The notes: generated from the letters alone by a model not told the origin. A DNA stretch of 64,000 bases from Unio delphinus (GCA_029339505.1 JAQISU010000233.1:6659001-6723000), one strand, 5' to 3'; counted from the first letter of the stretch, positions 24,727-35,580 are shown. A program made the numbers and translations.

Positions 24727-26330
24727 TGTAACAGAATTGTTACCGAGAGGAGGGTGGATTAAATAAACAATACAAACACAATTTGTGAAAGAAAATATAA
24801 ATTTATGTAATAAATTATAAATGAAAAAAATACAGATGTAACAACACAATAATTCATGCACTCAACCCACAATTAAACTCACAACCATTCACAATACATG
24901 AACAAATTAAATAACAATACAAAAGGAATCACAAATGTAAAGGGATCTCTTGGATTATACACAGATCCAAGAATCCTTTACGAAAGTTAAATAAATGCAA
25001 GTATGATTTACGAAAAAAATAAACACAAACGACAAACTATCTATCGCACGATGGATTGCGATAACTAGCACGATCATATACTTGTATTCAATCAAGTTGC
25101 TAGCTTTTATTGATATCTATGTGATCACTTGAAATATTATTGCGATCTGACATAAACATGCAAATACAACAATGTATTAAATTATATCACAATTTCAATA
25201 CACCTATGTGTCTCCCCTGTATAACCGCACGATTCAGCAACAGTTGAATCGTCTCCCAGTTTCCCCGAGAACCGAGGGTTGACCAATACTATTATCGGAC
25301 GTTTCCCTACACGGATCCACCACAGTTATACGTTCAGACAGCATACAACATCTACCCGAACCAACGGTTCCTCACTACCCTAGATGTCGACCCGGACGTT
25401 TTACAACTCTAAGACAGCTCCGACACTCGGACTTCTAGCTTTCCGGATATTTACATGTTACACAGATGTTGACGAACAGACAGTTCGACACACAGACAGA
25501 TACTTCAATTCCGTTTGCACAAATTAACGGCACAAGCACATTCAGATATTTATACAGAGATGTTCCAGAACAAACAATAGATGTCCCACAACAAATCAGA
25601 CGATATCAAAGACGTTTATCAAAAGATGGTATCAGATGTGTTAACAGCTACGGTATCAACGATGTTATTAGCAGCTACGGTATCAGATACATTGTAACAA
25701 CTACGTTAGCAGCTACGGTATCAGAGACGGTATCAACGATGTTATTAGATGCGCTATCAGTGATGTACTTCTACGGTATCAACGACGGAATCAACGACGG
25801 AATCAACGACGGAATCAGCTATAATAAACAAAACCAGACTAATAATAGTTGTCTCAAAAATAATCTAAGCCGTAGATTACGATATTGTATTTAAAGTCTA
25901 AAAGTGACTAGTAATTCCAAATATTCCACGTTTAATTGCAATAAAGGCATCATTATACGAAATGATAATCTGAATAAAATTCACAATACAACGAAATGTA
26001 AATTTAACACTCACCCCTTTGGCTGGAGATTTGCAAGACGAGGTTATCTATCCTTCGATTAGATATTTTAGTTCCCGTAAATAATAATGAGAAATACTTC
26101 GCCTTATATACTCTCAATAAGTGAACATAAATCACATCGAGCTTGCCGTGCACCACGTAAAACGAGTATTTCGGATTTCATGTAAATTACAAATTGGCAC
26201 ATGCAAATCGTTACACGCCACTTAATCACCCCAGGTAATGCGTGTACGACGTAATCAAGAAAATGGTGAGTTTCGTTTGCAATTCAAGTACAACAAAAAT
26301 CAGTTCAAATTTTCGCCTAATTCTGTGACA
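24727..26330 (-). repeat. 3' LTR (left copy)
   Basis: 1,604 bp, terminal TG...CA. On the minus strand it has a TATA box TATATAAGG (26,102-26,110) and an AATAAA signal (25,106-25,111). The promoter of this copy would read outward into the left minisatellite. Confidence 0.92.
25466..25894 (+). other. Antisense 142-codon open frame inside the LTR
   Basis: An open frame running against the element's sense, present identically in the other LTR at 31,866-32,294. It contains a 12-bp repeat (TCAACGACGGAA) encoding Gly-Ile-Asn-Asp repeats. There is no known domain. Identity between copies follows from LTR youth and is not evidence of selection. Probably not a gene. Confidence 0.25.
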
Positions 26331-26346
26331 ATACCTCCCCCCTAAG
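26331..26346 (-). promoter_or_regulatory. Polypurine tract
   Basis: On the minus strand the purine-rich TTAGGGGGGAGGTAT ends directly at the 3' LTR. This is where plus-strand DNA synthesis would be primed. Confidence 0.8.
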
Positions 26347-26479
26347 AATAAAAATGTACACATTTTTAAAACTAACACAGAATAGAAGAAAAATAACTAC
26401 TGATGATATCTTACAACATTTACACTGGTTATACTACAAACTGGATTTTATTACTGGGCAAATTCATACAAATTTCCCA

Positions 26480-29400
26480 TCATGCCCTACTCAAGTAGTC
26501 TGCGCCTATATTTTCAACTCCCCTTATTGCTTCTACACGGAAACGATAAGGTTGTAGTGTTAGCGCCCAACGCATCAACCGAGCGTTAGCGACCTTGGCC
26601 TTGTTTAAATACAGTAGGGGTTGGTGATCAGTCTCGAGAACGAAATCTCTCCCAAACAGATATGCGTGATACTTCCCAATTCCCCATACTACGGCCAAAC
26701 ATTCCTTTTCTATAACGGAATAATTTTTCTCCCTGGGTAGCAATTTTCTACTCGAGTAAGCTACGGGTAACTTACTGTCGTCCTGCTCTTGCAGTAAAAC
26801 TGCCCCCAACCCAGTTTCAGAAGCGTCTGTTCTTAGAATAAAGGGTTTGCTGACATCCGGCAATTTCAATATAGGTGCACTAACCAGTTTCTCTTTCAGA
26901 GTACAAAATGCTTTATCTTGTGGCGGTCCCCATTCAACTTTGTTTGGTTGCCCCTTCTTGGTCAAATCAGACAGCGGGCTAGCAATGGCTGCAAAGTTCG
27001 GTATAAACTTTCTGTAAAAACCTACTAGACCTAGAAATGATCTTACCTGCGTTTTGTTGGTTGGCTTCGGTGCGTCTCTAATTGCTTCAATTTGCTTGGG
27101 ATGAGGTTTTAACTGACCCATACCGCTGACCCTATGACCCAAACAATCTAAATCTGTATAACCAATACTGCATTTAGTGGGTCTCACTGTGAGGTTCGCT
27201 CTGCGGAGTCTATTGAAGAGCTCGCTCAGTACGGACACGTGCTCACTCCAAGTATTCGTGTACACGAATATGTCGTCTACAAAGCTATCAACGTTTGTTA
27301 AACCTTTCAGCAACTTTCGCATCAAACGACAACAAGTGGCGCTGGCTCCAACTAACCCGAAAGGCATCACTTTGAATTGATACAATCCTTTCTGGGTCGC
27401 AAATGCCGTCAAAGTTCGGGACTCTGGGACAATGGGAACCTGCCAATATCCCTTGGACAGATCCAATTTGGAAATCCATCGGTTTCCCGACAACTTTGCA
27501 AATAGACCCTCCATATCTGGCATTGGTTCTGCATCGAACACAGTGATTTTATTCAACTGCCGAAAATCGATACAGAATCGGTTCGTCCCGTCCTTTTTCC
27601 TTACTAACACTACTGGAGACGAATATGGTGAGTTGGAGGGTTCAATCACCCCCAGATCCAACATTTTACTCACCTCTTCGTCCACAGCTTCACGTGCGTT
27701 GTATGGCACCGGATAGCCCTTGATTCGAATAGGGTCAGACGTATTCAGCTTAATTTTGAGGTCCAACAAAGTTGTACAACCTGGTCTATCAGTGAATACA
27801 TAAGAATGTTTAGCCAAGAGCGCATTAATCTGTTGACGCTGGTCTTTCGTCAACTCCGCACTCACATCGACTTTATCTATCCCCTCCCCCGCAACTCCCA
27901 AGGGACATTCAAGGGAACTCTCTATATTCGAATCAGCTTCATCATCGTCTACGACTGCCGTACAAACGACATTTAAGACCCCCTTTCCAACATTGTCGCT
28001 CTGTCTCTTAATATACAACTTGAGCATATTCGCATGGAATGTTTTTACATTACCGTCCATGTCAATTTTATAGTCCATGTCACCTTTTACTTCTTTAACT
28101 TCATATGGACCTTTCCACTGGACTAATAACTTATTCGAACTCGTTGGAAGAAGCAATAGCACCTGATCTCCCACAAGAAATTTCCTATTACGCGCTCTGC
28201 GGTTGTAATACTTGGCATATCTGCGCCCCGATTTAATCAATTCGTCACGTGCCATCTGGCATGTACTCTCAAGTTTGTTTCTTAGATCTAACACGTACTG
28301 GTAAGTCGTTTTTATTTCCTCGTTCGCGACATCACTAGTCCATAGTTCGCGTAGTATCCGCATCGGGCCTCGAACTGTTCTACCATACAACAGTTCAAAG
28401 GGCGAGAACCCTAAACTTTCCTGCGGTACTTCACGGTACGCGAACAGAACAGCGTTTAAATAACGGTCCCAGTCTTGCGGACGTTCCGCGCACATCTTTC
28501 GTAGCATGCTTTTGAGGGTACCATTAAACTTCTCTACCAGTCCATTGCACATCGGATGGTATGGGGTAGTGTTTAGCTGTTTGATGGATAACAGCCTACT
28601 TATTTCACCCATGAGGTCAGAGGTGAATTGGGCACCACAATCAGTGAGGATTTCCTCTGGCACCCTTACCCTACTGAAGATATCAACTAATGCTTCAGCT
28701 ACCCTTTCCGTTTCAATAGTTGGTAACGCTACGGCTTCGGGGTATCTGGTTGCGTAATCAACCAGAGTAAGTATGTACCGATTCTTTCTTTCGGTAACCG
28801 GGTGTATTGGTCCTACAATATCTACTGCCACTCTTTTAAACGGTGTATCTATTAATGGCATTTGTCCTAAGGGCACCCTTGTGACCCTTCCCTTACAAAC
28901 GGTTTTCTGACATACGTCGCACGACCTACAGAACCGTGTGACATCGCCATTAACACCGGGCCAGTAGAATTCAGCGACTACCATGCTAGTGGTCTTAGCC
29001 TTACCTAGGTGTCCTGCCATGCTTGACTCATGCGCCACCCTAAGTACTTGAGATCTATATCTCTGGGGTACGACCACTTGCCAATACTTCTTACCCTCCC
29101 GAGCGCTAAACTCCCTATGAATTAATCCGTTCTTGCGTACGAATCTAGAGCTACCCCCACGCTTGCAATGTTTAATCGCGCCGGACGTGATTTTCTCAAC
29201 AATTGTTCTGATGGATTCATCACGTTCTTGCTCTTGTTTGAAATCATCACGGGAAATTCCTGAGATCGATTCAGGGACTATTAATTTATGAAACGCGGAT
29301 TTCTCTCGCCGTGTTTGCGCTCGCGTTTCGACTGCCTGGGCCAAAGGTATTTTAAAATCGGCCATGGTTGGAAGACGGGAACCTTCAACATTACCGATCG

Positions 29401-29527
29401 TCAGATCGTAAATAGGATTGTCCATACAAAGGGCATCAACAGTTCCCGTTAAGAACGGTGTTTTTACTGTGATCCTTGCTACGGGAATGCGACCCATCGT
29501 CTGATCAAGCAACATACATGGGGATTC
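26480..29527 (-). CDS. Gypsy pol: integrase then RT then RNase H
   Basis: The longest open stretch; the first Met gives 1,011 aa from 29,515. Residues in that numbering: integrase zinc finger H162/H169/C199/C202; DDE core D232, D292 and E328 (35 residues between the last two); a 'WKGPYEV' GPY-type module at 467-473; then reverse transcriptase with 'SKLDLSKGYWQVP' (D685) and 'FVDD' (D747, D748); then RNase H with 'RTDAS' (D897), E938 and D963; ending 'DYLSRA'. All catalytic residues are present. In most Gypsy elements integrase is last, so this order is unusual. The frame is the same as the upstream gag/protease frame, from which a TAG separates it. It was probably made as part of one gag-pol polyprotein that the element's protease would process. 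Confidence 0.95.
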   Translation of the reverse strand, partial: ESPCMLLDQTMGRIPVARITVKTPFLTGTVDALCMDNPIYDLTIGNVEGSRLPTMADFKIPLAQAVETRAQTRREKSAFHKLIVPESISGISRDDFKQEQERDESIRTIVEKITSGAIKHCKRGGSSRFVRKNGLIHREFSAREGKKYWQVVVPQRYRSQVLRVAHESSMAGHLGKAKTTSMVVAEFYWPGVNGDVTRFCRSCDVCQKTVCKGRVTRVPLGQMPLIDTPFKRVAVDIVGPIHPVTERKNRYILTLVDYATRYPEAVALPTIETERVAEALVDIFSRVRVPEEILTDCGAQFTSDLMGEISRLLSIKQLNTTPYHPMCNGLVEKFNGTLKSMLRKMCAERPQDWDRYLNAVLFAYREVPQESLGFSPFELLYGRTVRGPMRILRELWTSDVANEEIKTTYQYVLDLRNKLESTCQMARDELIKSGRRYAKYYNRRARNRKFLVGDQVLLLLPTSSNKLLVQWKGPYEVKEVKGDMDYKIDMDGNVKTFHANMLKLYIKRQSDNVGKGVLNVVCTAVVDDDEADSNIESSLECPLGVAGEGIDKVDVSAELTKDQRQQINALLAKHSYVFTDRPGCTTLLDLKIKLNTSDPIRIKGYPVPYNAREAVDEEVSKMLDLGVIEPSNSPYSSPVVLVRKKDGTNRFCIDFRQLNKITVFDAEPMPDMEGLFAKLSGNRWISKLDLSKGYWQVPIVPESRTLTAFATQKGLYQFKVMPFGLVGASATCCRLMRKLLKGLTNVDSFVDDIFVYTNTWSEHVSVLSELFNRLRRANLTVRPTKCSIGYTDLDCLGHRVSGMGQLKPHPKQIEAIRDAPKPTNKTQVRSFLGLVGFYRKFIPNFAAIASPLSDLTKKGQPNKVEWGPPQDKAFCTLKEKLVSAPILKLPDVSKPFILRTDASETGLGAVLLQEQDDSKLPVAYSSRKLLPREKNYSVIEKECLAVVWGIGKYHAYLFGRDFVLETDHQPLLYLNKAKVANARLMRWALTLQPYRFRVEAIRGVENIGADYLSRA

Positions 29528-29530
29528 CTA
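29528..29530 (-). other. In-frame TAG between protease and integrase
   Basis: A TAG codon in an otherwise continuous frame, 3 codons after the 'QDN' triplet near the end of the protease region. The frame resumes without shift. It could be a nonsense mutation or a read-through site; there is no obvious downstream pseudoknot by eye. Confidence 0.85.
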
Positions 29531-30196
29531 CCCGAGCATTTGGTTATCCTGCACGAGACTACGTTTGATCACTACGCCCGTACAACCAGTGTCACGCAAT
29601 ACCACGACTTCTCGACCGTTGACAAACCCTCTCGCGGTTGGTACGCGCGCTTCAGGAAATAAACACGTGCCAAGTGAATGAATACAAGGTTCTACATGTA
29701 CGTTGTTATCGGATATACCTTTACTTTGTATAGCCACTGCTACCTTATGTATAAGTGCCTTTCTTTTAGGACAGTCTTTTTGAACATGACCCAATGCATT
29801 ACACAAGAAACACCGCACACGCTGAAAAACTGGATTCCCAACTGACCTTTTTACCTCAGCTGATTTTACAGGCTCCCTAGGCATAGGTCTTACAGACTGG
29901 TTTCCAGACTTAAAATCTTTTAAAACCACGTTCTGGGTTCCCCCATGAGCTTCGGCAAATAAATCGGCTTGCTTAGCCATATCTTTTACGTTTGTGAAGA
30001 CTTTCTCCTTCAGAAATTGATCTAATTCTCGCCCAACTGTATTAAATAATTGATCTCTGAGCAAGAAATCAGTCAACCCTTCAAACGTTTTCACCGCTTT
30101 GCCGCATTCAATCCACCGCTCAAAATAGTTCGCAATTCTGACGGTGAACTGACCAAAGGTTTCTCCCTTATCGGGCTTGCTATACCTGAACTTTTT
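29528..30196 (-). CDS. Gag C-terminus with zinc knuckle, and protease
   Basis: Continues the gag frame after the TGA at 30,197. The first in-frame Met is at 30,094. It holds the end of the capsid-type domain, then a CCHC zinc knuckle 'CFLCNALGHVQKDC' that binds RNA. An aspartic protease active site 'LRDTG' (Asp-Thr-Gly) follows, then 'VVIKRSLV'. The protease would cleave gag-pol. It is in the same frame as both neighbours and ends at the TAG. Nothing in this stretch is frameshifted. Confidence 0.88.
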   Translation of the reverse strand, partial: KKFRYSKPDKGETFGQFTVRIANYFERWIECGKAVKTFEGLTDFLLRDQLFNTVGRELDQFLKEKVFTNVKDMAKQADLFAEAHGGTQNVVLKDFKSGNQSVRPMPREPVKSAEVKRSVGNPVFQRVRCFLCNALGHVQKDCPKRKALIHKVAVAIQSKGISDNNVHVEPCIHSLGTCLFPEARVPTARGFVNGREVVVLRDTGCTGVVIKRSLVQDNQMLG

Positions 30197-30199
30197 TCA
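30197..30199 (-). other. In-frame TGA inside gag
   Basis: A TGA codon followed by a run of A, in the middle of the gag capsid-type domain. Coding similarity continues in the same frame on both sides. Its place inside a structural domain favours a nonsense mutation over programmed termination. Confidence 0.85.
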
Positions 30200-30907
30200 A
30201 AAACCTTGTTCAGTGAGCTCGTACCTTTTGAGAAGTGCTTCCTTTAGGACGTCGTACTTAAACACATCGTCCCTAGGAAGTCGCGAGTATACATCCAGTG
30301 CTTTACCTTTTAATAAAGCACTCAGATGCAGCGCCCAGTCATTTTGACTCCACTTCTGGTTTTCGGCATACCGCTCAAACCGATGAAGATAACTATCTAT
30401 GTTATCTTTTTCATCGTCAAAGGGAGGTAATTTGGGGCCCCTTAATTTGTTAGTGGCAGAATCGTGTTCTCTTCCAGATGTCGCTAATTCTACCTTACGC
30501 TCATGATCCCGTTGTTTTGCTCTTTCTTCTAACTCTAACATTTCTACTTTAGCTAGTTTATCTAACTCTATTCGCTTTTGCTCCGCTTCCATTTCCCATT
30601 CTATCCTGTCTTTTTCGGCCTGCTTCTTTAATTCTATCTTTTCCTTCTCGGCCTGCTGCTCTAATTCTATCTTTTCCCTTTGGGCCTGCTTTTCTAATTC
30701 TATCTTTTCCTTCTCAATTGCCCATTTCCTATCATCGGATTCCCTTTCTAATTCCCTTTTTCTATCATCGGATTCCCTTTCTAATTCCCTTGACCTTACC
30801 CTTTCTTCCCTTTCCCGGGCATGTTCTTCCTGAATAAATTTCCTTAAGCTTTCACCTTCATACCCAAATTCTTTGCCTAAGGCAACCAAGTCCTTAAGGG
30901 ATGACAT
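30200..30907 (-). CDS. Gag N-terminal part
   Basis: The open frame begins at 30,979, but Met at 30,907 ('MSSLKDLVALGKE') is the better start. The preceding 24 residues are a hydrophobic, poorly gag-like stretch near the primer-site leader. From the later start, a long highly charged coiled coil of Glu/Lys repeats ('EKEKIELEKQAQREKIELEQ') runs about 110 residues. A retrotransposon gag domain follows ('SYLHRFERYA', 'WALHLSALLKGKALDVY'). Gag would form the particle. The reading frame then meets TGA at 30,197. Retroelement gags with such coiled coils are known in the Gypsy group; the coil's role is inferred to be multimerisation. Confidence 0.88.
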
Positions 30908-30979
30908 GACAATGACAATTGTAATATGAATATAGATATATAACCAAACCAATACTTTAAACACGTTTATACTGGACAC

Positions 30980-31106
30980 ACGGACCTAGGTAAACTAAAC
31001 AAAAATAAACTCCAACTAGAGTATTATCTTAACAGAAGGTCACGCTCAAATATAAACATTAAATGTATACCTTCACAAAAATGATTGACAGTTCACTTAA
31101 TCCAAC
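30980..31106 (-). other. Leader between primer site and gag
   Basis: Untranslated leader of the element. No packaging signal can be identified by eye. Confidence 0.6.
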
Positions 31107-31125
31107 GATCCCACTTCTGACACCA
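31107..31125 (-). promoter_or_regulatory. Primer binding site, tRNA-Leu type
   Basis: On the minus strand TGGTGTCAGAAGTGGGATC begins one base after the 5' LTR. It is complementary to a CCA-tailed tRNA 3' end of the tRNA-Leu pattern (…CACTTCTGACACCA). This marks the right LTR as the 5' LTR. Confidence 0.82.
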
Positions 31126-31126
31126 T

Positions 31127-32730
31127 TGTAACACAATTGTTACCGAGAGGAGGGTGGATTAAATGAACAATACAAACACAATTTGTGAAAGAAAATATAA
31201 ATTTATGTAATAAATTATAAATGAAAAAAATACAGATGTAACAACACAATAATTCATGCACTCAACCCACAATTAAACTCACAACTATTCACAATACATG
31301 AACAAATTAAATAACAATACAAAAGGAATCACAAATGTAAAGGGATCTCTTGGATTATACACAGATCCAAGAATCCTTTACGAAAGTTAAATAAATGCAA
31401 GTATGATTTACGAAAAAAATAAACACAAACGACAAACTATCTATCGCACGATGGATTGCGATAACTAGCACGATCATATACTTGTATTCAATCAAGTTGC
31501 TAGCTTTTATTGATATCTATGTGATCACTTGAAATATTATTGCGATCTGACATAAACATGCAAATACAACAATGTATTAAATTATATCACAATTTCAATA
31601 CACCTATGTGTCTCCCCTGTATAACCGCACGATTCAGCAACAGTTGAATCGTCTCCCAGTTTCCCCGAGAACCGAGGGTTGACCAATACTATTATCGGAC
31701 GTTTCCCTACACGGATCCACCACAGTTATACGTTCAGACAGCATACAACATCTACCCGAACCAACGGTTCCTCACTACCCTAGATGTCGACCCGGACGTT
31801 TTACAACTCTAAGACAGCTCCGACACTCGGACTTCTAGCTTTCCGGATATTTACATGTTACACAGATGTTGACGAACAGACAGTTCGACACACAGACAGA
31901 TACTTCAATTCCGTTTGCACAAATTAACGGCACAAGCACATTCAGATATTTATACAGAGATGTTCCAGAACAAACAATAGATGTCCCACAACAAATCAGA
32001 CGATATCAAAGACGTTTATCAAAAGATGGTATCAGATGTGTTAACAGCTACGGTATCAACGATGTTATTAGCAGCTACGGTATCAGATACATTGTAACAA
32101 CTACGTTAGCAGCTACGGTATCAGAGACGGTATCAACGATGTTATTAGATGCGCTATCAGTGATGTACTTCTACGGTATCAACGACGGAATCAACGACGG
32201 AATCAACGACGGAATCAGCTATAATAAACAAAACCAGACTAATAATAGTTGTCTCAAAAATAATCTAAGCCGTAGATTACGATATTGTATTTAAAGTCTA
32301 AAAGTGACTAGTAATTCCAAATATTCCACGTTTAATTGCAATAAAGGCATCATTATACGAAATGATAATCTGAATAAAATTCACAATACAACGAAATGTA
32401 AATTTAACACTCACCCCTTTGGCTGGAGATTTGCAAGACGAGGTTATCTATCCTTCGATTAGATATTTTAGTTCCCGTAAATAATAATGAGAAATACTTC
32501 GCCTTATATACTCTCAATAGGTGAACATAAATCACATCGAACTTGCCGTGCACCACGTAAAACGAGTATTTCGGATTTCATGTAAATTACAAATTGGCAC
32601 ATGCAAATCGTTACACGCCACTTAATCACCCCAGGTAATGCGTGTACGACGTAATCAAGAAAATGGTGAGTTTCGTTTGCAATTCAAGTACAACAAAAAT
32701 CAGTTCAAATTTTCGCCTAATTCTGTGACA
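31127..32730 (-). repeat. 5' LTR (right copy)
   Basis: 1,604 bp, nearly identical to the left LTR. TATA box TATATAAGG on the minus strand at 32,502-32,510 would drive the element's genomic RNA. AATAAA on the minus strand at 31,506-31,511. It carries the same antisense 142-codon frame (31,866-32,294). Confidence 0.92.
32502..32510 (-). promoter_or_regulatory. LTR TATA box
   Basis: TATATAAGG on the minus strand in a GC-containing context, about 220 bp inside the LTR. It is the only clear TATA-type element that I see in the LTR in this orientation. Confidence 0.6.
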
Positions 32731-33602
32731 GACTTGATAAGGGAAAACACAATGATTTACTTATATTGACTTGATAAGGGCAAAAACATTGATTTGGTTA
32801 TATTTACTTGATAAGGGAAAACTCATCGATTTGGTTATATTGACTTGATAAGGAAAACACATTTATTTGTTTATATTGACTTGATAAGGGAAAACACATT
32901 GATTTGGTTATATTGACTTGATAAGGAAAACACATTTATTTGTTTATATTGACTTGATAAGGGAAAACACATTTATTTGTTTATATTGACTTGATAAGGA
33001 AAACACATTTATTTGTTTATATTGACTTGATAAGGGAAAACACATTTATTTGTTTATATTGACTTGATAAGGAAAACACATTTATTTGTTTATATTGACT
33101 TGATAAGGGAAAACACATTTATTTGTTTATATTGACTTGATAAGGGAAAACACATTTATTTGTTTATATTGACTTGATAAGGGAAAACACATTTATTTGT
33201 TTATATTGACTTGATAAGGGAAAACACATTTATTTATTTATATTGACTTTATAAGGAAAAACACATTTATTTGTTTATATTTACTTAATAAGGGAAAACA
33301 CATTTATTTGTTTATATTGACTTGATAAGGGAAAAACGCATTGATTTGTTTATATTGATTTAATGAGGGCAAAACATTGATTTGGTTATTTTGACTTGAT
33401 AAGGGAAACACATTTATTTGGTTATATTAACTTGATAAGGGCAAAAACATTGATTTGGTTATATTGACTTGATAAGGGCAAAAACATTGATTTGGTTATA
33501 TTGACTTGATAAGGGAAAACATATTGATTTGGTTATATTGACTTGATAAGGAAAAACATTTATTTACTTATATTGACTTAATGAGGGCAAAACATTGATT
33601 TT
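32731..33602. repeat. 37-bp minisatellite, right part
   Basis: About 23 more units of the array interrupted by the LTR element. The first five bases are the duplicated GACTT. Runs of near-identical units at 32,850-33,240 suggest recent local amplification. Confidence 0.9.
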
Positions 33603-33774
33603 TTTCTGCCAATGTAAAGGTGTTAGATACATAGATGTTACATCGTGGAAATATTAATCATATGTACGACTCTTGGCACTATCAATATGCTATCCAAATA
33701 TGGAATCGAAAAGAGTTTTGCCTAAGCAATCTTTTGAAAAAAATAATGACATCTTGTAAGCTATTTGCCTGGAT

Positions 33775-33925
33775 ATCCGGAGGGTACGTTGTGATTCCAA
33801 AATTACTTATGTGGAACGGGGGCTGTATATATAATACGAACTTCTGAGAGAGTGACAGATGTAAGGTGAAGTTATTTGCATTTGCGATATGTACAGTAGA
33901 GAGAATATTGACATACATCTATGTT
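33775..33925 (-). repeat. Dispersed repeat family, copy 1
   Basis: The minus strand here resembles 49,305-49,450 on the plus strand ('GCAAATGCAA', 'AACTTCA', 'TTACATCTG'), and the encoded frames align ('NANNFTLHLSLSQKFVLYI' against 'NASNFILHLPVGQRYILYV'). Family unknown. It could be an old transposon or a dispersed gene fragment. Confidence 0.5.
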
Positions 33926-34009
33926 ACTTTCCTGTACTGTGGTTGAAAATTATTTGAATATTGTACTTGTGGAAAATGTACATCATGTAAACACGTAGCT
34001 AAATAATAT

Positions 34010-34080
34010 GCCTGGACCCATGTGTAAATAATATGCCTGGCCCCATGTGTAAATAATATGCCTGGCCCCATGTGTTAAAA
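34010..34080. repeat. 27-bp x 3 tandem repeat
   Basis: Three copies of 'AAATAATATGCCTGGCCCCA' plus TGTGT, the first with one substitution. Confidence 0.85.
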
Positions 34081-34429
34081 AGGCAGCCTGGATTAGTCTA
34101 AAGTAAACGACCTTTATAAGTCATTTAAACAGGAAAAACGAATTTTGCTCATTATGCAATACCTCTCTTGAAAATGCAATAAACGAATTACAAAATATAC
34201 TATATGTAAAAGTGAAAATGACCCTTCGAAGCTAACAGTGTTTTGAGAGACGTGCATCTGAAGTAGGGATAAGCTGTATACTTTACAAGCTAAATTGCAT
34301 CAGTCAATCATATACTAAAATAAAGGGAAGTATGTTTTTTGAACAAGACCTATGATACAAAAATTCGTCTGCTAAATAGTCTTTACAACCAGTGACACAT
34401 TCTGCGAGTTATTTCTTTATTATCTAACT

Positions 34430-35580
34430 TGTGTGTTCATTAGTACTTTCAAGACTGGACTAATGCAACTCAATTCTGTCTGGTTCGTCACAATATTTAC
34501 TCCAGAAGCTTCAAAAAGTTCAAAACACAGCTGCACGGATCATCATTAGAGTACCTCGATCAGAGCACACCTCACCACTGCTCTGTACCCTACATTGGCT
34601 ATCAATTCGATTCAGAATCAAACACAAAATTTGTTCTCTGTGCTATGTTTCAATGACAGACTCCAGTCCAACATACCTATCCAGCCTCACCCATGTGTAT
34701 ACACCAGCTAGATCCTTACGCTCTTCTTCTGATAACCGTATACTCATTGTTCCCAAGGTGAAAACAAAGTCATATGGACAACTAGAGGCCAACCGAAATT
34801 CGGTTTCGGTTTCGGTTTCGGCGCCGAAAGTTGGCAAATGACCACTTTCGGCATAGTTTCGGTTTCGGCCGAAGCCAAAAAGTTAGCTTTCGGTTTGCTT
34901 TCGGTTTCGGACGAAACTGATATTGACTTTCGGTCATCATCCGAAGATCGATTTTAACTTTCAGAATGCAACGCTAGTGCTGCGTCTATTACTCTGTTTG
35001 TCGGCCGGTCAGTCGGCGCTAGGCAATTTGACATTTAGCGAAGTTCCCTTAATGCAGGCTCTGAATGATTACTTCTGTATTCGTTTTTAATTAGTGTAGC
35101 ATTGCATCATGACCCAGGCCTGTTTAATAAATCTTGTGTTCGGCAACTTCGGTTTATCTTTCGGTTTCGGTTTCGGTTTCGGCCGAAGCTGTAGGTAAAC
35201 TTTTGGTTTCGGCCGAAAGTCAATTTTTAACTTTCGGTCTGGTTTCGTTTTCGGCCGAAACCAGAAATTTAGTTTCGGTCGGCCTCTATGGACAACGTTC
35301 GTTTGCAAACCAGGGCCCGGCGACGTGGAACGAATTGCCCATTGAAATTAGACACAAAGACACAGTGGTCCCTTTTAAGAGTGCTCTTAAGACTCACCTG
35401 TTTCGACTGCAGGGACAAACTTAGCGATCTAATCATGTTTTGTATCTTATATGTTTTCAGCATGTTTTTATGTTTTCCAGTTTCATTGATTTTGTCATTT
35501 GTTGTTCTGTAGTGTAGTCATATCATTATTGATGGTGTAAAGCACTTAGAGCTTCGAAAGATTAGGCGCTATACAAAGTC

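Larger units (their letters stand above)
24727..32730 (-). mobile_element. Complete Gypsy LTR retrotransposon, Gmr1-like domain order
   Basis: An 8,004-bp element: LTRs of 1,604 bp at both ends, a 4,796-bp interior coding on the minus strand, and a GACTT target duplication. LTR ends are TGTAACA and TGTGACA. Five LTR differences that I can count (24,734/31,134; 24,765/31,165; 24,886/31,286; 26,120/32,520; 26,141/32,541) mean about 99.7% identity and a recent insertion. A primer site and polypurine tract sit at the expected places. Gag and pol are in one frame interrupted by two stops. Integrase lies upstream of reverse transcriptase, the order described by Goodwin and Poulter for Gmr1-type Ty3/Gypsy elements. 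Confidence 0.95.

Noticed and set aside
25466..25894. Functional LTR-encoded antisense protein
   Set aside because: Identity with the second copy is expected from recent LTR duplication; low-complexity repeats and no domain.
22684..33602. CRISPR array in the regular 37-bp and 80-bp repeats
   Set aside because: Units are contiguous tandem repeats with no unique spacers, in an animal genome.
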